A stretch of DNA of 64,000 nucleotides, taken from positions 1 to 64,000 of the forward strand of contig PHSQ01000001.1 in NCBI GenBank assembly GCA_002862095.1, written 5' to 3'. The notes under the pieces were generated by a model. The model saw only the letters and a program-made list of their open reading frames with translations. It searched no databases and had not been told where the DNA came from. Each line of letters opens with the position of its first letter. The first letter of the stretch is position 1. Made by a program: the position numbers and the translations under genes. Positions 18,316 to 27,501 of the stretch are shown piece after piece. The DNA comes from Methylocystis sp. KS32 (GTDB lineage Bacteria; Pseudomonadota; Alphaproteobacteria; Rhizobiales; Beijerinckiaceae).

Positions 18316-18768
18316 TTACCCGAGCCGAACCCGCAGCCGATGCGTGGCGCCGTCATCGACGAGTCTAAGCCGCAATGGCCGGTCCGCAAGGATGGATTCG
18401 TCGAGGGTAGCGAAGGCGACGCCGCGCCCAACGCTATTGGGATTTTCTACCGTGATTTCGTATTGGGCCGAACCGTGTCGCAAAGAGAGTTCGAAGCAGG
18501 GCCAATCTGCGACTGGCGTGATGACGCGCCCTTCGTCGATCACCGCGGTCATCGTCCGATAGGCGTCGAGCAAGGCCGCTTCATTTTCGGCGAGCTGACC
18601 GGCCAACGACCGGCCTTTGTTCGGCAATGGCGTGACTGCCTGGGCCGTCGCCAGACTTCGCGCATGCTCTTCAAGCCGCTCGACGCTGAACAGCTCCTCG
18701 CGAATGGGCGCTTGGCTGTCCCAGGGCGATTGCGCCCGCGCAAACAGGTTGTGCAGAAACATTGTCAA
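18316..18768 (-). pseudogene. ndvB: Cyclic beta-1,2-glucan synthase, collapsed remnant
   Basis: The first about 85 residues match the N-terminus of NdvB-type synthases: FLHNLFARAQSPWDSQAPIR, EELFSVERLEEHARSLA, GRSLAGQLAENEAALLDAYR. They run in frame into what looks like the extreme C-terminus: WPCFELSLRHGSAQYEITVE, NPNSVGRGVAFATLDE, RLVDDGATHRLRVRLG. Intact NdvB proteins exceed 2,700 residues, so well over 2,500 codons have been lost while the frame was kept. Glycosyltransferase, membrane and GH94 parts are gone. The 150-residue product cannot make glucan. Confidence 0.75.
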
Positions 18769-18960
18769 GGGGGTGTCAAATCAAAAATGGGGATGCGCTC
18801 AACGTCCTCGTGCATTTGACATTTGAGTCGAAGACAAAAAGATCGCGCCGGTCGCCAATGAAAGTCCGGGCTCCAGGTTCTTGGTTGGACGCATATTCGC
18901 TTCACGGACCTTAGATTCTTGACGCGACCCGATATTCATTTCGCTAAAACGCGCTTGCGG

Positions 18961-19419
18961 TCACGGATCGACTTTGTCGGCGATCGGCGTGGAGGAAGGC
19001 GATTCTTGCTGGCCTGCGTCCCCATGCGACGTCATCTTGAAAGCGAAAACGAGCGCCAGACCAAGGAGCAGCACGAGCATGACAGGGACGAGGGGGCTCC
19101 ATCGAGGAGCTCCGATCTTGGCGCCGACAATGGAATTGATCTTGTTTTCGCGCCCAAGCGGAAGAAGTGCGAAAAGTCGGTTCGCGATGGCGACGCCGTC
19201 ACTGTCGCCGCGCTCCGGGATCATGCGGGCCAGTGCGTCGAGCGCCGCAATCTTTGGCATTTTAGCGATGCGGGCCGCTTCCTTCCAGGGATCTGCTCCA
19301 GAGCGCGCAATCACCGAAACCACGGTCAGCGGCATCCCGTTCCCTTCATTGCACACGATGGCATAGAGGAATGGCTCGTAAACCTGGTCAAGCGGGGGGA
19401 AGGCTTGCGACACGCTCAC
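18961..19419 (-). CDS. Hypothetical protein with one membrane segment
   Basis: A 152-residue protein I do not recognise. The N-terminal 95 residues look soluble (VYEPFLYAIVCNEGNGMPLT, DPWKEAARIAKMPKIAALD). A single hydrophobic segment, WSPLVPVMLVLLLGLALVFA, is at about residues 107-126. A short polar tail follows. It suggests a membrane-anchored protein with most of its mass on the N-terminal side. It stands alone between the ndvB remnant and small stress-type genes. Confidence 0.6.
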   Translation of the reverse strand: MSVSQAFPPLDQVYEPFLYAIVCNEGNGMPLTVVSVIARSGADPWKEAARIAKMPKIAALDALARMIPERGDSDGVAIANRLFALLPLGRENKINSIVGAKIGAPRWSPLVPVMLVLLLGLALVFAFKMTSHGDAGQQESPSSTPIADKVDP

Positions 19420-19704
19420 TCCGATCCTTAAAGTTCTGCCTTCTATTGGCGGCTATCATTAGCGCCAATCGCCGGTCGCGATCAGCGATTGCACCGTCAC
19501 ATCCACATCGGCAACATCACAGAGGTTCGAGTATTTCGCCCGGCCAGAGTTCGCCGCTACCTGTGATGCCCACAGGCGCGCGATGATAGACGACGAGATC
19601 GAATTTTGCCGGCGCGATGGTCTCGCCGTTGTGGCTTTACCACGCCGCGTCCGGAAATTTCGCCGTGATCGCGTAGCGCCTTTGTCTTGAAAGCCATGGC
19701 GGTC
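19420..19704. other. No recognisable gene
   Basis: 285 bases. Only short Arg/Ser-rich frames are open on either strand and none has both a ribosome site and family resemblance. Nothing is called. Confidence 0.4.
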
Positions 19705-19968
19705 TTACTTGTTCTCGCCGTCGGCCGTTAACGCCGCTGCAAGGTCGTCGGCGTCAATGGAAATCATCTGTTCGGGCCTGCCGGACGTCGCCAAAGACGG
19801 GAGACGCAACATTGTCCCGATGCGACGAAAGGCGAGAAACGACAGCCCTGAAATCTCCTCTTCGTCGGTGACGAGACGATAGGTTCCAGCCGGCTGTGGA
19901 CCTTCCAATTCAGGCAAGGTGAACGGGCGCTTGAATATTACGGTCGTCTCGGTGGTTCGCACGGGCAT
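19705..19968 (-). CDS. Small conserved hypothetical protein
   Basis: An 87-residue acidic protein, MPVRTTETTVIFKRPFTLPE and TYRLVTDEEEISGLSFLAFR. I have seen similar short proteins in Hyphomicrobiales genomes, but no function is attached. AAGGGAAATCAC precedes the ATG and a 44-codon ORF ends 10 bases upstream on the same strand, so the two probably form an operon. Confidence 0.7.
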   Translation of the reverse strand: MPVRTTETTVIFKRPFTLPELEGPQPAGTYRLVTDEEEISGLSFLAFRRIGTMLRLPSLATSGRPEQMISIDADDLAAALTADGENK

Positions 19969-19978
19969 GTGATTTCCC

Positions 19979-20113
19979 TTAGTGTGCCTTTTTTAGCGGC
20001 TTGATCGGCGTGAGCCTGCCCGCCGCCATGAAGGGCGGATTCGGATCGGCGGCCGGCTTGATTGCTTTCGGTTTTTTCGCTTCGCGGTTGCCGCGTTTGC
20101 GCTCCTTGACCAT
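19979..20113 (-). CDS. Small basic protein, 44 residues
   Basis: The frame reads MVKERKRGNREAKKPKAIKP, then AADPNPPFMAAGRLTPIKPL and KKAH before TAA. Very Lys/Arg/Pro-rich and probably unstructured. Short proteins beginning MxKERKRGNREAKKPK are widespread in rhizobial relatives, which supports it as real. Its stop is 10 bases before the start of the 87-residue protein. Confidence 0.6.
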   Translation of the reverse strand: MVKERKRGNREAKKPKAIKPAADPNPPFMAAGRLTPIKPLKKAH

Positions 20114-20774
20114 GAAAAGCTCCTGTCGCACGCTTTCGATCGGGGCGCTCACGTGAAAGTGCCTAGCCCTACAACCTTTACCCCGCGTCGGGCTTTGTTG
20201 GCGCGGGGCGCTCCGCCTGTTGTTTCGAAGTCGCCGACCGGGAGGTCATGGCGCATCCCGGAGAATTCTCCGGGTAGGAGAAAGCTGGCGGGACGACGCG
20301 ATACAAGCGCGTCTGTCGGCGATGCGCCAGACTCGGAATATACTTACGCCGCATCGCCATCCGCGAATGACGGAAGGCGTTGTCGAGCGGCTTGGGCTGC
20401 GGCCTTCAAGGTGAGCTGAGTAGTTTCGGAGTCTGTTTTCGCATGATCGCCGCAAGATATCGTCACACTTAATGGGAAACGCGCACGACGCGCGGCTGAC
20501 GCAACAGAGCGAAAAGTGTAACTCGGCATGGGGTCACGACGCTGATCGGCGAGGGGTCGCGCACATACGCTATTGATTTTACGATCACGAGAAATCCTGA
20601 AGCGGGTCATGATTTGGAATCCGATTTACAGGATATGGCTGCCCTGCGACGGGACGGCCGAAAGAAACACGCCGAAGAGCATGGCGACGACGACGCCAGC
20701 GTTGGTTCGAAGTTTTTACTTGGGCATTTGGACTCTCGCTTGCTCGTTGGTCATTCACGAACTCATGAGCAAAC
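20114..20774. other. No confident gene in 660 bases
   Basis: Between two groups of small minus-strand genes. A minus-strand frame at 20344-20610 is open for 88 codons, with an internal start giving MPSYTFRSVASAARRARFPL, but it has no recognisable family and an ordinary-looking upstream. The other frames look like noise. Confidence 0.4.
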
Positions 20775-21083
20775 TCACTCGGTCATGCATCGATAGAGGA
20801 ACGACCAGCTCTTTCGCCCGGACAATTTCCTCGCCTTCGATTGCTCCCGGCAGTCTGCCCATTTCGCCTTGTCTTGGGCCCACTCCTTCACTGCGTTATT
20901 CCATTCCTTTTTGGTCCATTTTTCGACCTTGCTCCCATCTGAGGGCTCGGACGAAGCTGGCGTGGCAGGAGTAGGCGTTGTGGTTCCCGTGGGAGCAGGC
21001 TCGGGCGCTTTCGCGAAGGCGAGCGGGCCGGCGAAAATGATGGAGAGCGCCGCGACCGTGAGGGAAACGCGCATATGTTTCAT
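20775..21083 (-). CDS. Small exported protein
   Basis: From ATG 21083 (GGAG 9 bases upstream) the 102-residue product begins MKHMRVSLTVAALSIIFAGP, a signal peptide probably cut after LAFAKA. A Pro/Thr-rich linker follows. A conserved-looking end reads KVEKWTKKEWNNAVKEWAQD, WADCREQS, GRKSWSFLYRCMTE. Two Cys residues could pair in the periplasm. I recognise the pattern from other Hyphomicrobiales hypothetical proteins but no function. Confidence 0.65.
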   Translation of the reverse strand: MKHMRVSLTVAALSIIFAGPLAFAKAPEPAPTGTTTPTPATPASSEPSDGSKVEKWTKKEWNNAVKEWAQDKAKWADCREQSKARKLSGRKSWSFLYRCMTE

Positions 21084-21263
21084 CGTATCTGTCTCCATGA
21101 CGACGCGGGACAACGACGCTGGATTGGTGTGAACGCGACCCTGGCGAACCAGCATCGACAAGGCGGCCGCGACAGCGACTTGTTGTTACCCAATATCTCT
21201 TTTTTATTGGGCCGCGCGAACTGAAGTTAACCAGCAGCCTTTACGGGGCGTCACCGTGAGGCG

Positions 21264-21407
21264 TCAGTGAAACAGCCCGAGCCCGAGCACTCCCGTTATG
21301 ATCAAATAGATCGCGACAATGTAATTGAGCAGGCGGGGCATAACCAAAATGAGAACGCCCGCGAGCAGCGAGACGATTGGTTGCATATGCGCGATGGTGA
21401 GAGTCAT
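21264..21407 (-). CDS. DUF3096 membrane protein, 47 residues
   Basis: The frame reads MTLTIAHMQPIVSLLAGVLI and LVMPRLLNYIVAIYLIITGV, ending LGLGLFH. This is the DUF3096 pattern: two short hydrophobic helices joined by MPRLLNYIVA. It is a tiny inner-membrane protein of unknown role, often near stress genes such as CsbD, which lies 215 bases away. Confidence 0.8.
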   Translation of the reverse strand: MTLTIAHMQPIVSLLAGVLILVMPRLLNYIVAIYLIITGVLGLGLFH

Positions 21408-21621
21408 GGCGTGTGCGCTCCAAAAGAAAAATCCCAAAAAGCCCTAGGCTTCTCGGCTTCGATTCCGCATTGCGATTGAATGACCGAGTGAGATCGCGAT
21501 GCGAGTTCAAGGAACTCCGCTCCGCTCTCGACGCCGATGGCGCGAACCTCATGGCCTTTCCGACGAGCGAAAAGAACGCGAACGAGGACACGCGCCACCG
21601 AGCTGCTTCGGCTGAACCCGA

Positions 21622-21816
21622 TCAGGGCTTGTTAGCCTCCTTGACCGCGTCCTTCACTGTATCTCTCGCGGTTCCCACCGCATCGCGCACGGCGCCGCCG
21701 AGCTGGTCGGCTTTCCCGTGAAGCTCAAGATCCTTGTCGCTGAGAACCTTGCCAGCGATCTCTTCAATCTTTCCCTTCATCTTCTGAGCGGCGCCCTTGA
21801 TGTTCTCTTTGTCCAT
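21622..21816 (-). CDS. CsbD family stress protein
   Basis: A 64-residue hydrophilic protein, MDKENIKGAAQKMKGKIEEI, GKVLSDKDLELHGKADQLGG, then A/V-K/D repeats at the end. It is typical of CsbD, a general stress protein of unknown mechanism. ATG 21816 is chosen because GGAG precedes it at good spacing; the ATG 27 bases upstream lacks support. Confidence 0.88.
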   Translation of the reverse strand: MDKENIKGAAQKMKGKIEEIAGKVLSDKDLELHGKADQLGGAVRDAVGTARDTVKDAVKEANKP

Positions 21817-22150
21817 GTCATGATCTCCAATTCGTTTGCGCACATCAAATCAGATAGTGGAGATCAACCGATGTTTGTAGCGTCGGAATCTACTCAGAGA
21901 CTGAAAATGAATATGGGGCGGGGGCTTTGGTGGCTGCAAAAACAGCGACTGGTCGAGGCGGATATGATGGGGGGCCGAAGGCCTTGTAGTTGTGATGGGC
22001 GTCGTTGGAATAGCCTGGGAAGTTTGGCGGATGGCGCAAGAGTGATGTGGAGCGCGGCGCGCGGAGCGTTCTTGCCCCATCGGCTTCAACAAGCTCAATT
22101 GCTATGTCCGTCTTTCCCGCCGTCGCGCTTTTGCTCAGCGTTCGCGCGCC
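21817..22150. other. No recognisable gene
   Basis: 335 bases between the CsbD gene and a transposase remnant. There are G-rich runs around 21915 and 21970. Possible non-coding end of the neighbouring IS remnant. No protein family is seen. Confidence 0.4.
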
Positions 22151-23012
22151 TCAAATCGCGATCAGACGCCAGCCGCACACCATGTTGTGCGTCAAGCCAT
22201 GCATGAGCGCGATTGATTTGACCTTGTCCACGCCGCACACGAGAAACTGTCGCAGGCCGCGATTGCGCGCCTGGGCGTTCGTGCGTTCGGCGGTCGCCGC
22301 CCGCTCCTTGTAAATGTCCTTGGCCGCGTCCTCATTCATGCGCTTGCGCCAAGCGGCGATGGCCGGCGCGTCGTCTTGTTGCGCGGCGTATTGATCACGG
22401 CTCTTGTCGCGCGGCGCCGGCACGGGCGCGTAGACGTCGACGCCAGCTTTTTCCAATTCCTCGATGTCGTCGAATTTGACGTAGCCGCCATCGGCCAGAT
22501 GCTGGCGCGGACGTTCGCCGTAGTCCTTCGCCAGAGCCGCGTTCATCGGCGCCATCTTGCCCCTGTCGGAGCCGCTGTTGTCGACGGCGACGCCGGCGAC
22601 CGCGCCGCTGCGCGTATCGGAGGCGAACTACACATTGTAGGCCGGTCGAAAGCCGCCATCGGCCATCTTCATCACCCGCGCCTCGGCGTCCGTGGTCGAG
22701 GCGCGCGGCTCCTTCTCTTTTCCGTGCTTCGTTTCCGGCTGCTGTTGTTGCGCTGTCGCCGGTGCGCCCGCCTTGTCGGCGTCCGCCCGCTTTAAGTTTT
22801 AGCGGAACGCGCGCTCCTCGCGACGCCGTGCCTGCTCCTGTTGCCGCTTGTGCAGCTCCCGCGTGACATCGAGAGCCTTCGCGACCCGATGCTCGCGATC
22901 TTGCGCCGCCCGCATGCGCGCCGCCGCCGCGCTGGTCCGCTCCGGAGTGGATTGACGCGACAAATCGTCGAACAGTTCCCTGGGGTCGTTGTCAATCATC
23001 GCCAAAGCTCGC
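22151..23012 (-). pseudogene. IS1182-like transposase, C-terminal two thirds, decayed
   Basis: Reading on the minus strand: DNDPRELFDDLSRQSTPERT and a charged coiled region, then after a break at about 22800 ATTDAEARVMKMADGGFRPA, an in-frame stop near 22628, and finally VDNSGSDRGKMAPMNAALA, LADGGYVKFDDIEELEKAGV and the C-terminal TNAQARNRGLRQFLVCGVDK. These are IS1182-type catalytic and C-terminal segments. N-terminal codons are missing where the IS3 remnant begins. Confidence 0.7.
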
Positions 23013-23916
23013 AAGAATCAGATCGGCTCCGATTCTAATCCGCGAAAGCTCCCCATGCTTCCCCCGATTCGCTGGACGTCGAAAGATTTTCAGCCTCTCA
23101 GAGTTGGCGTGCTTCGCCAAGGCCTCTTCGAGCGCCTCGATGCAAAACGCCGCTTCCATGGTGATCGACACCCGATGCGCCAGGACGCGCCGGCTGAACA
23201 CGTCGACGACGGCCGCGAGATAGACGAAGCCCTTCGCCATCGGGACATAGGTGATGTCCATCGCCCATGCCTGGTTGGCGCGCCCTATATTTTTCCCGCG
23301 CAAGAGATAGGGATAAATCTTATGGCCGGGCACGGGTTTGCTGGTGTTCGGACGGCGGTAGATCGCCTCGATCCCCATGCGCTTCATCAATGTCGCAACA
23401 TGGCGCCGGCCGATGGAAACGCCCTCGCGGTTGAGCATCTCGCGCAGCATCCGAGCGCCCGCGAAGGGATGCTCGAGATGCAGTTCGTGGAGGCGGCGCA
23501 TGATTTTCAAATCCTCGGCAGAGACCGGACGGGGCTCGTAATAGACGCCGCCCCGGCTGATGTTCAAAACCTTCGCTTGCCGGGCGATCGGGAGATCGTG
23601 GTCGATCATTGCTTTGCGCTCAACATGCCGGCCTTGTTGAGCGCGCCTTCCAAAAAAAAATCGTTCTCCAACGTCAGTTCGCCGATCTTGGCGTGCAGCG
23701 CCTTCAGGTCTACCGCGGCCTCCTTCGCCGCGCTCTTGTCGCCGCCAAAGACGCCGGCTGCGCCTTCGAGCAGCTGGCCCTTTCATAGCGTGATCTGGTT
23801 GGCGTGAACGTCGAACTGCTGCGCCAGTTCGGCCAAAGTCTTGTCGCCCTTGAGGGCGGCCAGCGCCACTTCGCCTTGAAGGCCGGCGCGTGGTTCCGCC
23901 GTGTTCGTTTCCTCAT
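22992..23916 (-). pseudogene. IS3-family element, broken orfA and truncated orfB
   Basis: OrfA starts at 23916 (MRKRTRRNHAPAFKAK) and at once loses frame; its zipper end (ELTLEND) is in another frame with a run of nine T. OrfB reads MIDHDLPIARQAKVLNISRG, GVYYEPRPVSAEDLKIMRRL, SIGRRHVATLMKRMGIEAIY, RRPNTSKPVPGHKIYPYLLR, then the catalytic AWAMDITYVPM and VVDVFSRRVLAHRVS. It stops making sense after EALAKHANSE, just before the expected second Asp (NTDQGSQF) and the terminal Glu. The element cannot transpose by itself. Confidence 0.85.
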
Positions 23917-23994
23917 CTAAAGCTCCTGATTCGCGGCGAGAATCCTCGCCGCAGTCAGGCAGAAAATCCCCTCATGCTACTGTCCAAATTTGCG

Positions 23995-24142
23995 AGGCCA
24001 GCTCTGTGTCGCATGGTCGACCTCGACGCCGCTCTCCCACCATCTCCTCGAGTTGCCGGTAGCTGATCGGATAGGCGACATACCAGCGCAGGCCCCACAG
24101 GATCACGTCACGTTCGAAATGGCTGCCCTTGAACTCGATCAT
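23995..24142 (-). pseudogene. IS6-family transposase, N-terminal fragment
   Basis: ATG 24142 starts IEFKGSHFERDVILWGLRWY, then VAYPISYRQLEEM, which is the classic IS6 N-terminus. The frame is lost after EEM but the shifted frame still gives VEVDHAT. Upstream, CAAAAATTTGCGACAGAACC (24200-24219) matches the GGTTCTGTCGCAAA terminal repeat usual in this family. The 3' two thirds is missing. Confidence 0.75.
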
Positions 24143-24384
24143 CCCGCTATTTCACCCAGCCCGCTTCCAGCCATCATAACTCAGGCCCGATCCGCGTCAA
24201 AAATTTGCGACAGAACCATGTAACGTGCGTGCAGGGTGTATCTGCCGATCAGATCCTTGACCTTGCCGCTTGATCGGATAGCATCATGCCGCTCGGAGAC
24301 GCGGCGCCAAATCTCAACATACTCTGCAGTGGCGCACTCGAGAGCGCCAACAAGGTCAATCTACGTCATTCGGGAGGGAGCTAC

Positions 24385-24882
24385 ATGCGTATGCCCGCTG
24401 TTTGCCTTATTGCCATCAGTTCGCTGTTCGCCTCGGCGCGTGCGGGGGATTTATCGGAGCTCCCAGAGGCGCTAGCCGTCAAGGGGGCTGCAGCCATCAC
24501 GACGGTGCAAGGAACTGGCGCACAGCTCTATACTTGCACAAAAAATGCAAAGGGCGGCTTGGAATGGAGCTTCCGAGAGCCGGTCGCGGCCTTGCTTCAA
24601 GACGGCAAGACTATTGGACGCCATTTCGTTGGCCCGACGTGGGAGTTCGCCGACGGAACGCACGTCACAGGAAGGCCAGAAGCCAAGGCGCCTGGAGCCA
24701 CCGTCAATGATGTGCCCTGGCTCAAGATCGCTATCGCCGAACCGGCAAAATCGGGGCCGGCAGGGGGAGCGACGACAATCCTTCGCATCGATACGAGAGG
24801 CGGCGCCTTCACAGGAGCTTGCTCGAAGGAGGGTGAACTGCACGCCGAGCCGTACGCCGCGACTTATGTTTTCTTGAAATAA
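24385..24882 (+). CDS. DUF3455 exported protein
   Basis: A 165-residue protein. The start MRMPAVCLIAISSLFASARA is a signal peptide with the likely cut after ARA. The mature part matches the DUF3455 pattern: GTGAQLYTCTKN, LEWSFREPVAALLQDGKTIG, HFVGPTWEFADGTHVTGRPE and DVPWLKIAI. GGGAGG precedes ATG 24385, favouring it over an ATG 33 codons upstream. Likely periplasmic or secreted; function unknown. Confidence 0.82.
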   Translation: MRMPAVCLIAISSLFASARAGDLSELPEALAVKGAAAITTVQGTGAQLYTCTKNAKGGLEWSFREPVAALLQDGKTIGRHFVGPTWEFADGTHVTGRPEAKAPGATVNDVPWLKIAIAEPAKSGPAGGATTILRIDTRGGAFTGACSKEGELHAEPYAATYVFLK

Positions 24883-24963
24883 GATCAAGCGAAGCTGCCC
24901 GCCTGTTCATAATCGCTCTATGCAATGCAGTCCATGCAGGCGGCACGGCTTCCTTGGCCGCGT

Positions 24964-25659
24964 TCAAGCGAATGCCGACGCCAGATAAAATGCCGCTCCC
25001 GCTGCAAGCCCGCCAACGAGCAGTGTTTGCAGCCCGGATTTGAAAGGGTTCATCCCGGTAAGCTTACCTTTCACGGCTCCGAAAGCGATCAACGCAACCC
25101 CCGTGAACAGAATCGAAAAGAGCAAGGCGCGCTTCATGTCGCCCGCAAGCATATAAGGAGCCAAGGGGATCAAGCCGCCCACGACGTATGAAACGGCGAT
25201 GGTCGCCGCACTGATCGGGGCTCGCTTAGGATCAGGTCGCTCGAGCCCCAACTCGAAACGCATCATGAACTCCGCCCAGCGTTTCTTGTCCTTTGAAAGG
25301 GCCGCAACGACAGCGTCGAGTTCAGCGCCTTGCAAGCCATAGTTTCCGAAAATCTCTCCTAATTCCGCTTTTTCCTGCTCCGGAAGCTTGTCGATCTCGA
25401 AAGATTCGCGACGCTCTTCGGAGGCGAAGTGCTCCTGATCGGTTCGTGCGGCCAGATATCCGCCCAATCCCATTGCGGTCGCTCCGGCGATGATTTCAGC
25501 CAGTCCCGCCGTGACGATGACGTGGGTGGACGTCACGGCGGCGGAAAGCCCAGCGGCCAGCGCGAAGGGCACGGTCAGTCCGTCCGCCATGCCGATCACG
25601 GCATCGCGGACGGATTCGGAACCAAGGAAGTGCTTCTCGACGTGAGGGACAGTCGGCAT
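24964..25659 (-). CDS. VIT/CCC1-family iron/manganese transporter
   Basis: A 231-residue membrane protein. Helix 1 is SVRDAVIGMADGLTVPFALA, with the conserved acidic residues; helix 2 GLAEIIAGATAMGLGGYLAA. A charged cytoplasmic metal-binding segment (DQEHFASEERRESFEIDKLP, EKAELGEIFGNYGL) follows, then three C-terminal helices. The family exports or stores Fe(II)/Mn(II) in exchange for protons. It begins 24 bases after the Nramp-like gene on the same strand, so uptake and disposal of a divalent metal may be coupled. Confidence 0.9.
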   Translation of the reverse strand: MPTVPHVEKHFLGSESVRDAVIGMADGLTVPFALAAGLSAAVTSTHVIVTAGLAEIIAGATAMGLGGYLAARTDQEHFASEERRESFEIDKLPEQEKAELGEIFGNYGLQGAELDAVVAALSKDKKRWAEFMMRFELGLERPDPKRAPISAATIAVSYVVGGLIPLAPYMLAGDMKRALLFSILFTGVALIAFGAVKGKLTGMNPFKSGLQTLLVGGLAAGAAFYLASAFA

Positions 25660-25683
25660 AGGATCTCCAAGTTTGATCGCAGG

Positions 25684-27327
25684 TTAATGCGTCACGGCCA
25701 GACTGACGATCCGCAACAGGACCAGCCCTCCGGCGATGACGAGATAGCTTCGAAGCACGCCCATCCAGATTCTGCTCGCAGAGGAGAGTTCCGAGGGAGG
25801 CAATTCGGCGAGTGGGGGCATCCGCCAATTGTCGAGACTGCGGCGACCAATCGATTTTCTCTTCATGTCGCCCTCCGTTTTGCGGAGAGCCCCGCTGAAC
25901 ATGGCGGTCAGTATGGCCAGCACGGTTCCGCCACCAAGAATCGACAGCATGACGGTCTCGTTTGTCGCCTCGGGGAACAACACCGATGCGGTGAGGATAA
26001 TCGACAGCATGACAAGCGCGGCGATCACCGCCCCGGTGAAAAGATTCATGGCGCGCGTGTTGGCCCATGGCCCAAGCACCGCCTTGTCGTTGCAGAGCAG
26101 GAGAAGGAACACCGTCGCGCTCGGGAGAAGAACGCCCGCGAGCGTCTGAACCGCGTTGGTCAATAGGCCGAGCGGCGCGCCGGGGGTCAAGACCAAGCCC
26201 GCGGCGACAACGATCAGGCTGCAATAAACCGCATAGAATCCCTTCGCATCCTTCGGCTTGCGGTGGATGGAATGCTTCAGGGACAAGACGTCGCCGATAG
26301 CGTAGGCGGTCGACAGCGACACCGCCGACGCCCCGATGACGCTGGCGTCGATCAACGCCAGAGCGAAAAGCACCCCGGGCAGCCGGCCGGCATATTTTTC
26401 CAAACCGGACGCCACCGAGCCCGCATCCGCGAAGCTCCCGAATTCCGGCTGTCCGCTGAACGCCGCCGCAGTGAAGGCCATCATCGCCACCGCGCCGACG
26501 ATGACCATGACGATCCCGAGCCAGAGGTCTACCCTCTCGTATCTGATGAAACGCGGAGTGATTCGCTTGTCGATGACGTAGCTCTGCTGGAAGAAAAGTT
26601 GCCATGGCGCGATGGTGGTTCCGACGATGGCGATGATGAGCAGCATGACCTCGCTGAGCTTGACGTCCTTTGGAACGTGTGGGATGGCCAAGTCCCGCGC
26701 GATTTCGGCGAGTGGCGGATGGATCATGAGAAAGATCGGAACGAGCAGGAGGCTACCCGCGCAGAGCGCCAGCGCGAACCTTTCGAAGCGGCGGAAATCT
26801 CCCGTGCTGACAGCCATCATAATGGCGACGGCGGATAGAGCGATGCCGAGTTGCTTGGAGACCCCGAGGTAGTCAAGCGCCAGCGCGATGCCGATGAATT
26901 CGGTGACGATGGTGAGGGCGTTCAGCAGGAACAGGTCGATGACGCTGAAGGCCCCCCAGAACCTGCCGAAGCGCTCGAAGATGAGGCGCGCGTGGCCGAC
27001 GCCGGTGACGGCGCCGAGGCGAAGAACCATTTCCTGATTGACATAGAGGACCGGAACCAACAGCAGCAAGGTCCAAAGGAGCGCCGTGCCGTAGTTCTGC
27101 CCCGCCTGAGTGTATGTGCCGAAGGCGCCGGCGTCATTGTCCCCGACCATGACGATGAGGCCCGGTCCGAGGATCGCCAGCAGCGTCTGGAAGCGGTGTT
27201 TCCATCCGATCCGGGGGCCATGGTCGCCGTGAAGGATGGTGCCTAAGGCGCCATGGATATGGCCGACGTGGGCCTCGTCGAGAACCGCGTTGTGCGGGGC
27301 GTCCTTCAGTTCGACATGCAAGGTCAT
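25684..27327 (-). CDS. Nramp-family divalent metal transporter
   Basis: A 547-residue inner-membrane transporter with about 11-12 helices (TLLAILGPGLIVMVGDNDAG, LLWTLLLLVPVLYVNQEMVL, then to the C-terminus). Canonical Nramp proteins use DPGN in helix 1 and MPH in helix 6. Here helix 1 has DNDAG (about residues 63-67) and helix 6 reads VGTTIAPWQLFFQQ, with Met-Pro-His replaced by Ala-Pro-Trp. The methionine that favours transition metals is thus missing, as in Nramp-related magnesium transporters, so the ion may not be Mn/Fe. The N-terminus is His-rich (HVGHIHG). Operon with two small ORFs upstream and VIT downstream. Confidence 0.88.
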   Translation of the reverse strand: MTLHVELKDAPHNAVLDEAHVGHIHGALGTILHGDHGPRIGWKHRFQTLLAILGPGLIVMVGDNDAGAFGTYTQAGQNYGTALLWTLLLLVPVLYVNQEMVLRLGAVTGVGHARLIFERFGRFWGAFSVIDLFLLNALTIVTEFIGIALALDYLGVSKQLGIALSAVAIMMAVSTGDFRRFERFALALCAGSLLLVPIFLMIHPPLAEIARDLAIPHVPKDVKLSEVMLLIIAIVGTTIAPWQLFFQQSYVIDKRITPRFIRYERVDLWLGIVMVIVGAVAMMAFTAAAFSGQPEFGSFADAGSVASGLEKYAGRLPGVLFALALIDASVIGASAVSLSTAYAIGDVLSLKHSIHRKPKDAKGFYAVYCSLIVVAAGLVLTPGAPLGLLTNAVQTLAGVLLPSATVFLLLLCNDKAVLGPWANTRAMNLFTGAVIAALVMLSIILTASVLFPEATNETVMLSILGGGTVLAILTAMFSGALRKTEGDMKRKSIGRRSLDNWRMPPLAELPPSELSSASRIWMGVLRSYLVIAGGLVLLRIVSLAVTH

Positions 27328-27378
27328 GGCTCATCTCGCTCAATTGTTGGAGACGAGCCGCGAGGCCGGCTCGGCCCC

Positions 27379-27501
27379 CTACATCGCTCGATCTCGCTCG
27401 GTTGCGATAATCGTTTGAAGTGTGTTGGGATTTACGCCCACTGGCGGGCCGCAGGCGTCGCCGGTGGGCCTACTGGAGCCGTCTTTCATGGGTTTCTCCA
27501 T
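27379..27501 (-). CDS. Tiny ORF, 40 residues, in the Nramp operon
   Basis: MEKPMKDGSSRPTGDACGPP, then VGVNPNTLQTIIATERDRAM and TAG. Its ATG overlaps the stop of the 70-codon ORF as TGATG, the classic re-initiation arrangement. It ends 52 bases before the Nramp-like start. No family is recognised. It could be a real small protein or a leader ORF. Confidence 0.45.
   Translation of the reverse strand: MEKPMKDGSSRPTGDACGPPVGVNPNTLQTIIATERDRAM

Noticed and set aside
20344..20610. An 88-codon minus-strand ORF
   Set aside because: No family, no clear ribosome site, and ordinary length for chance in GC-rich DNA.
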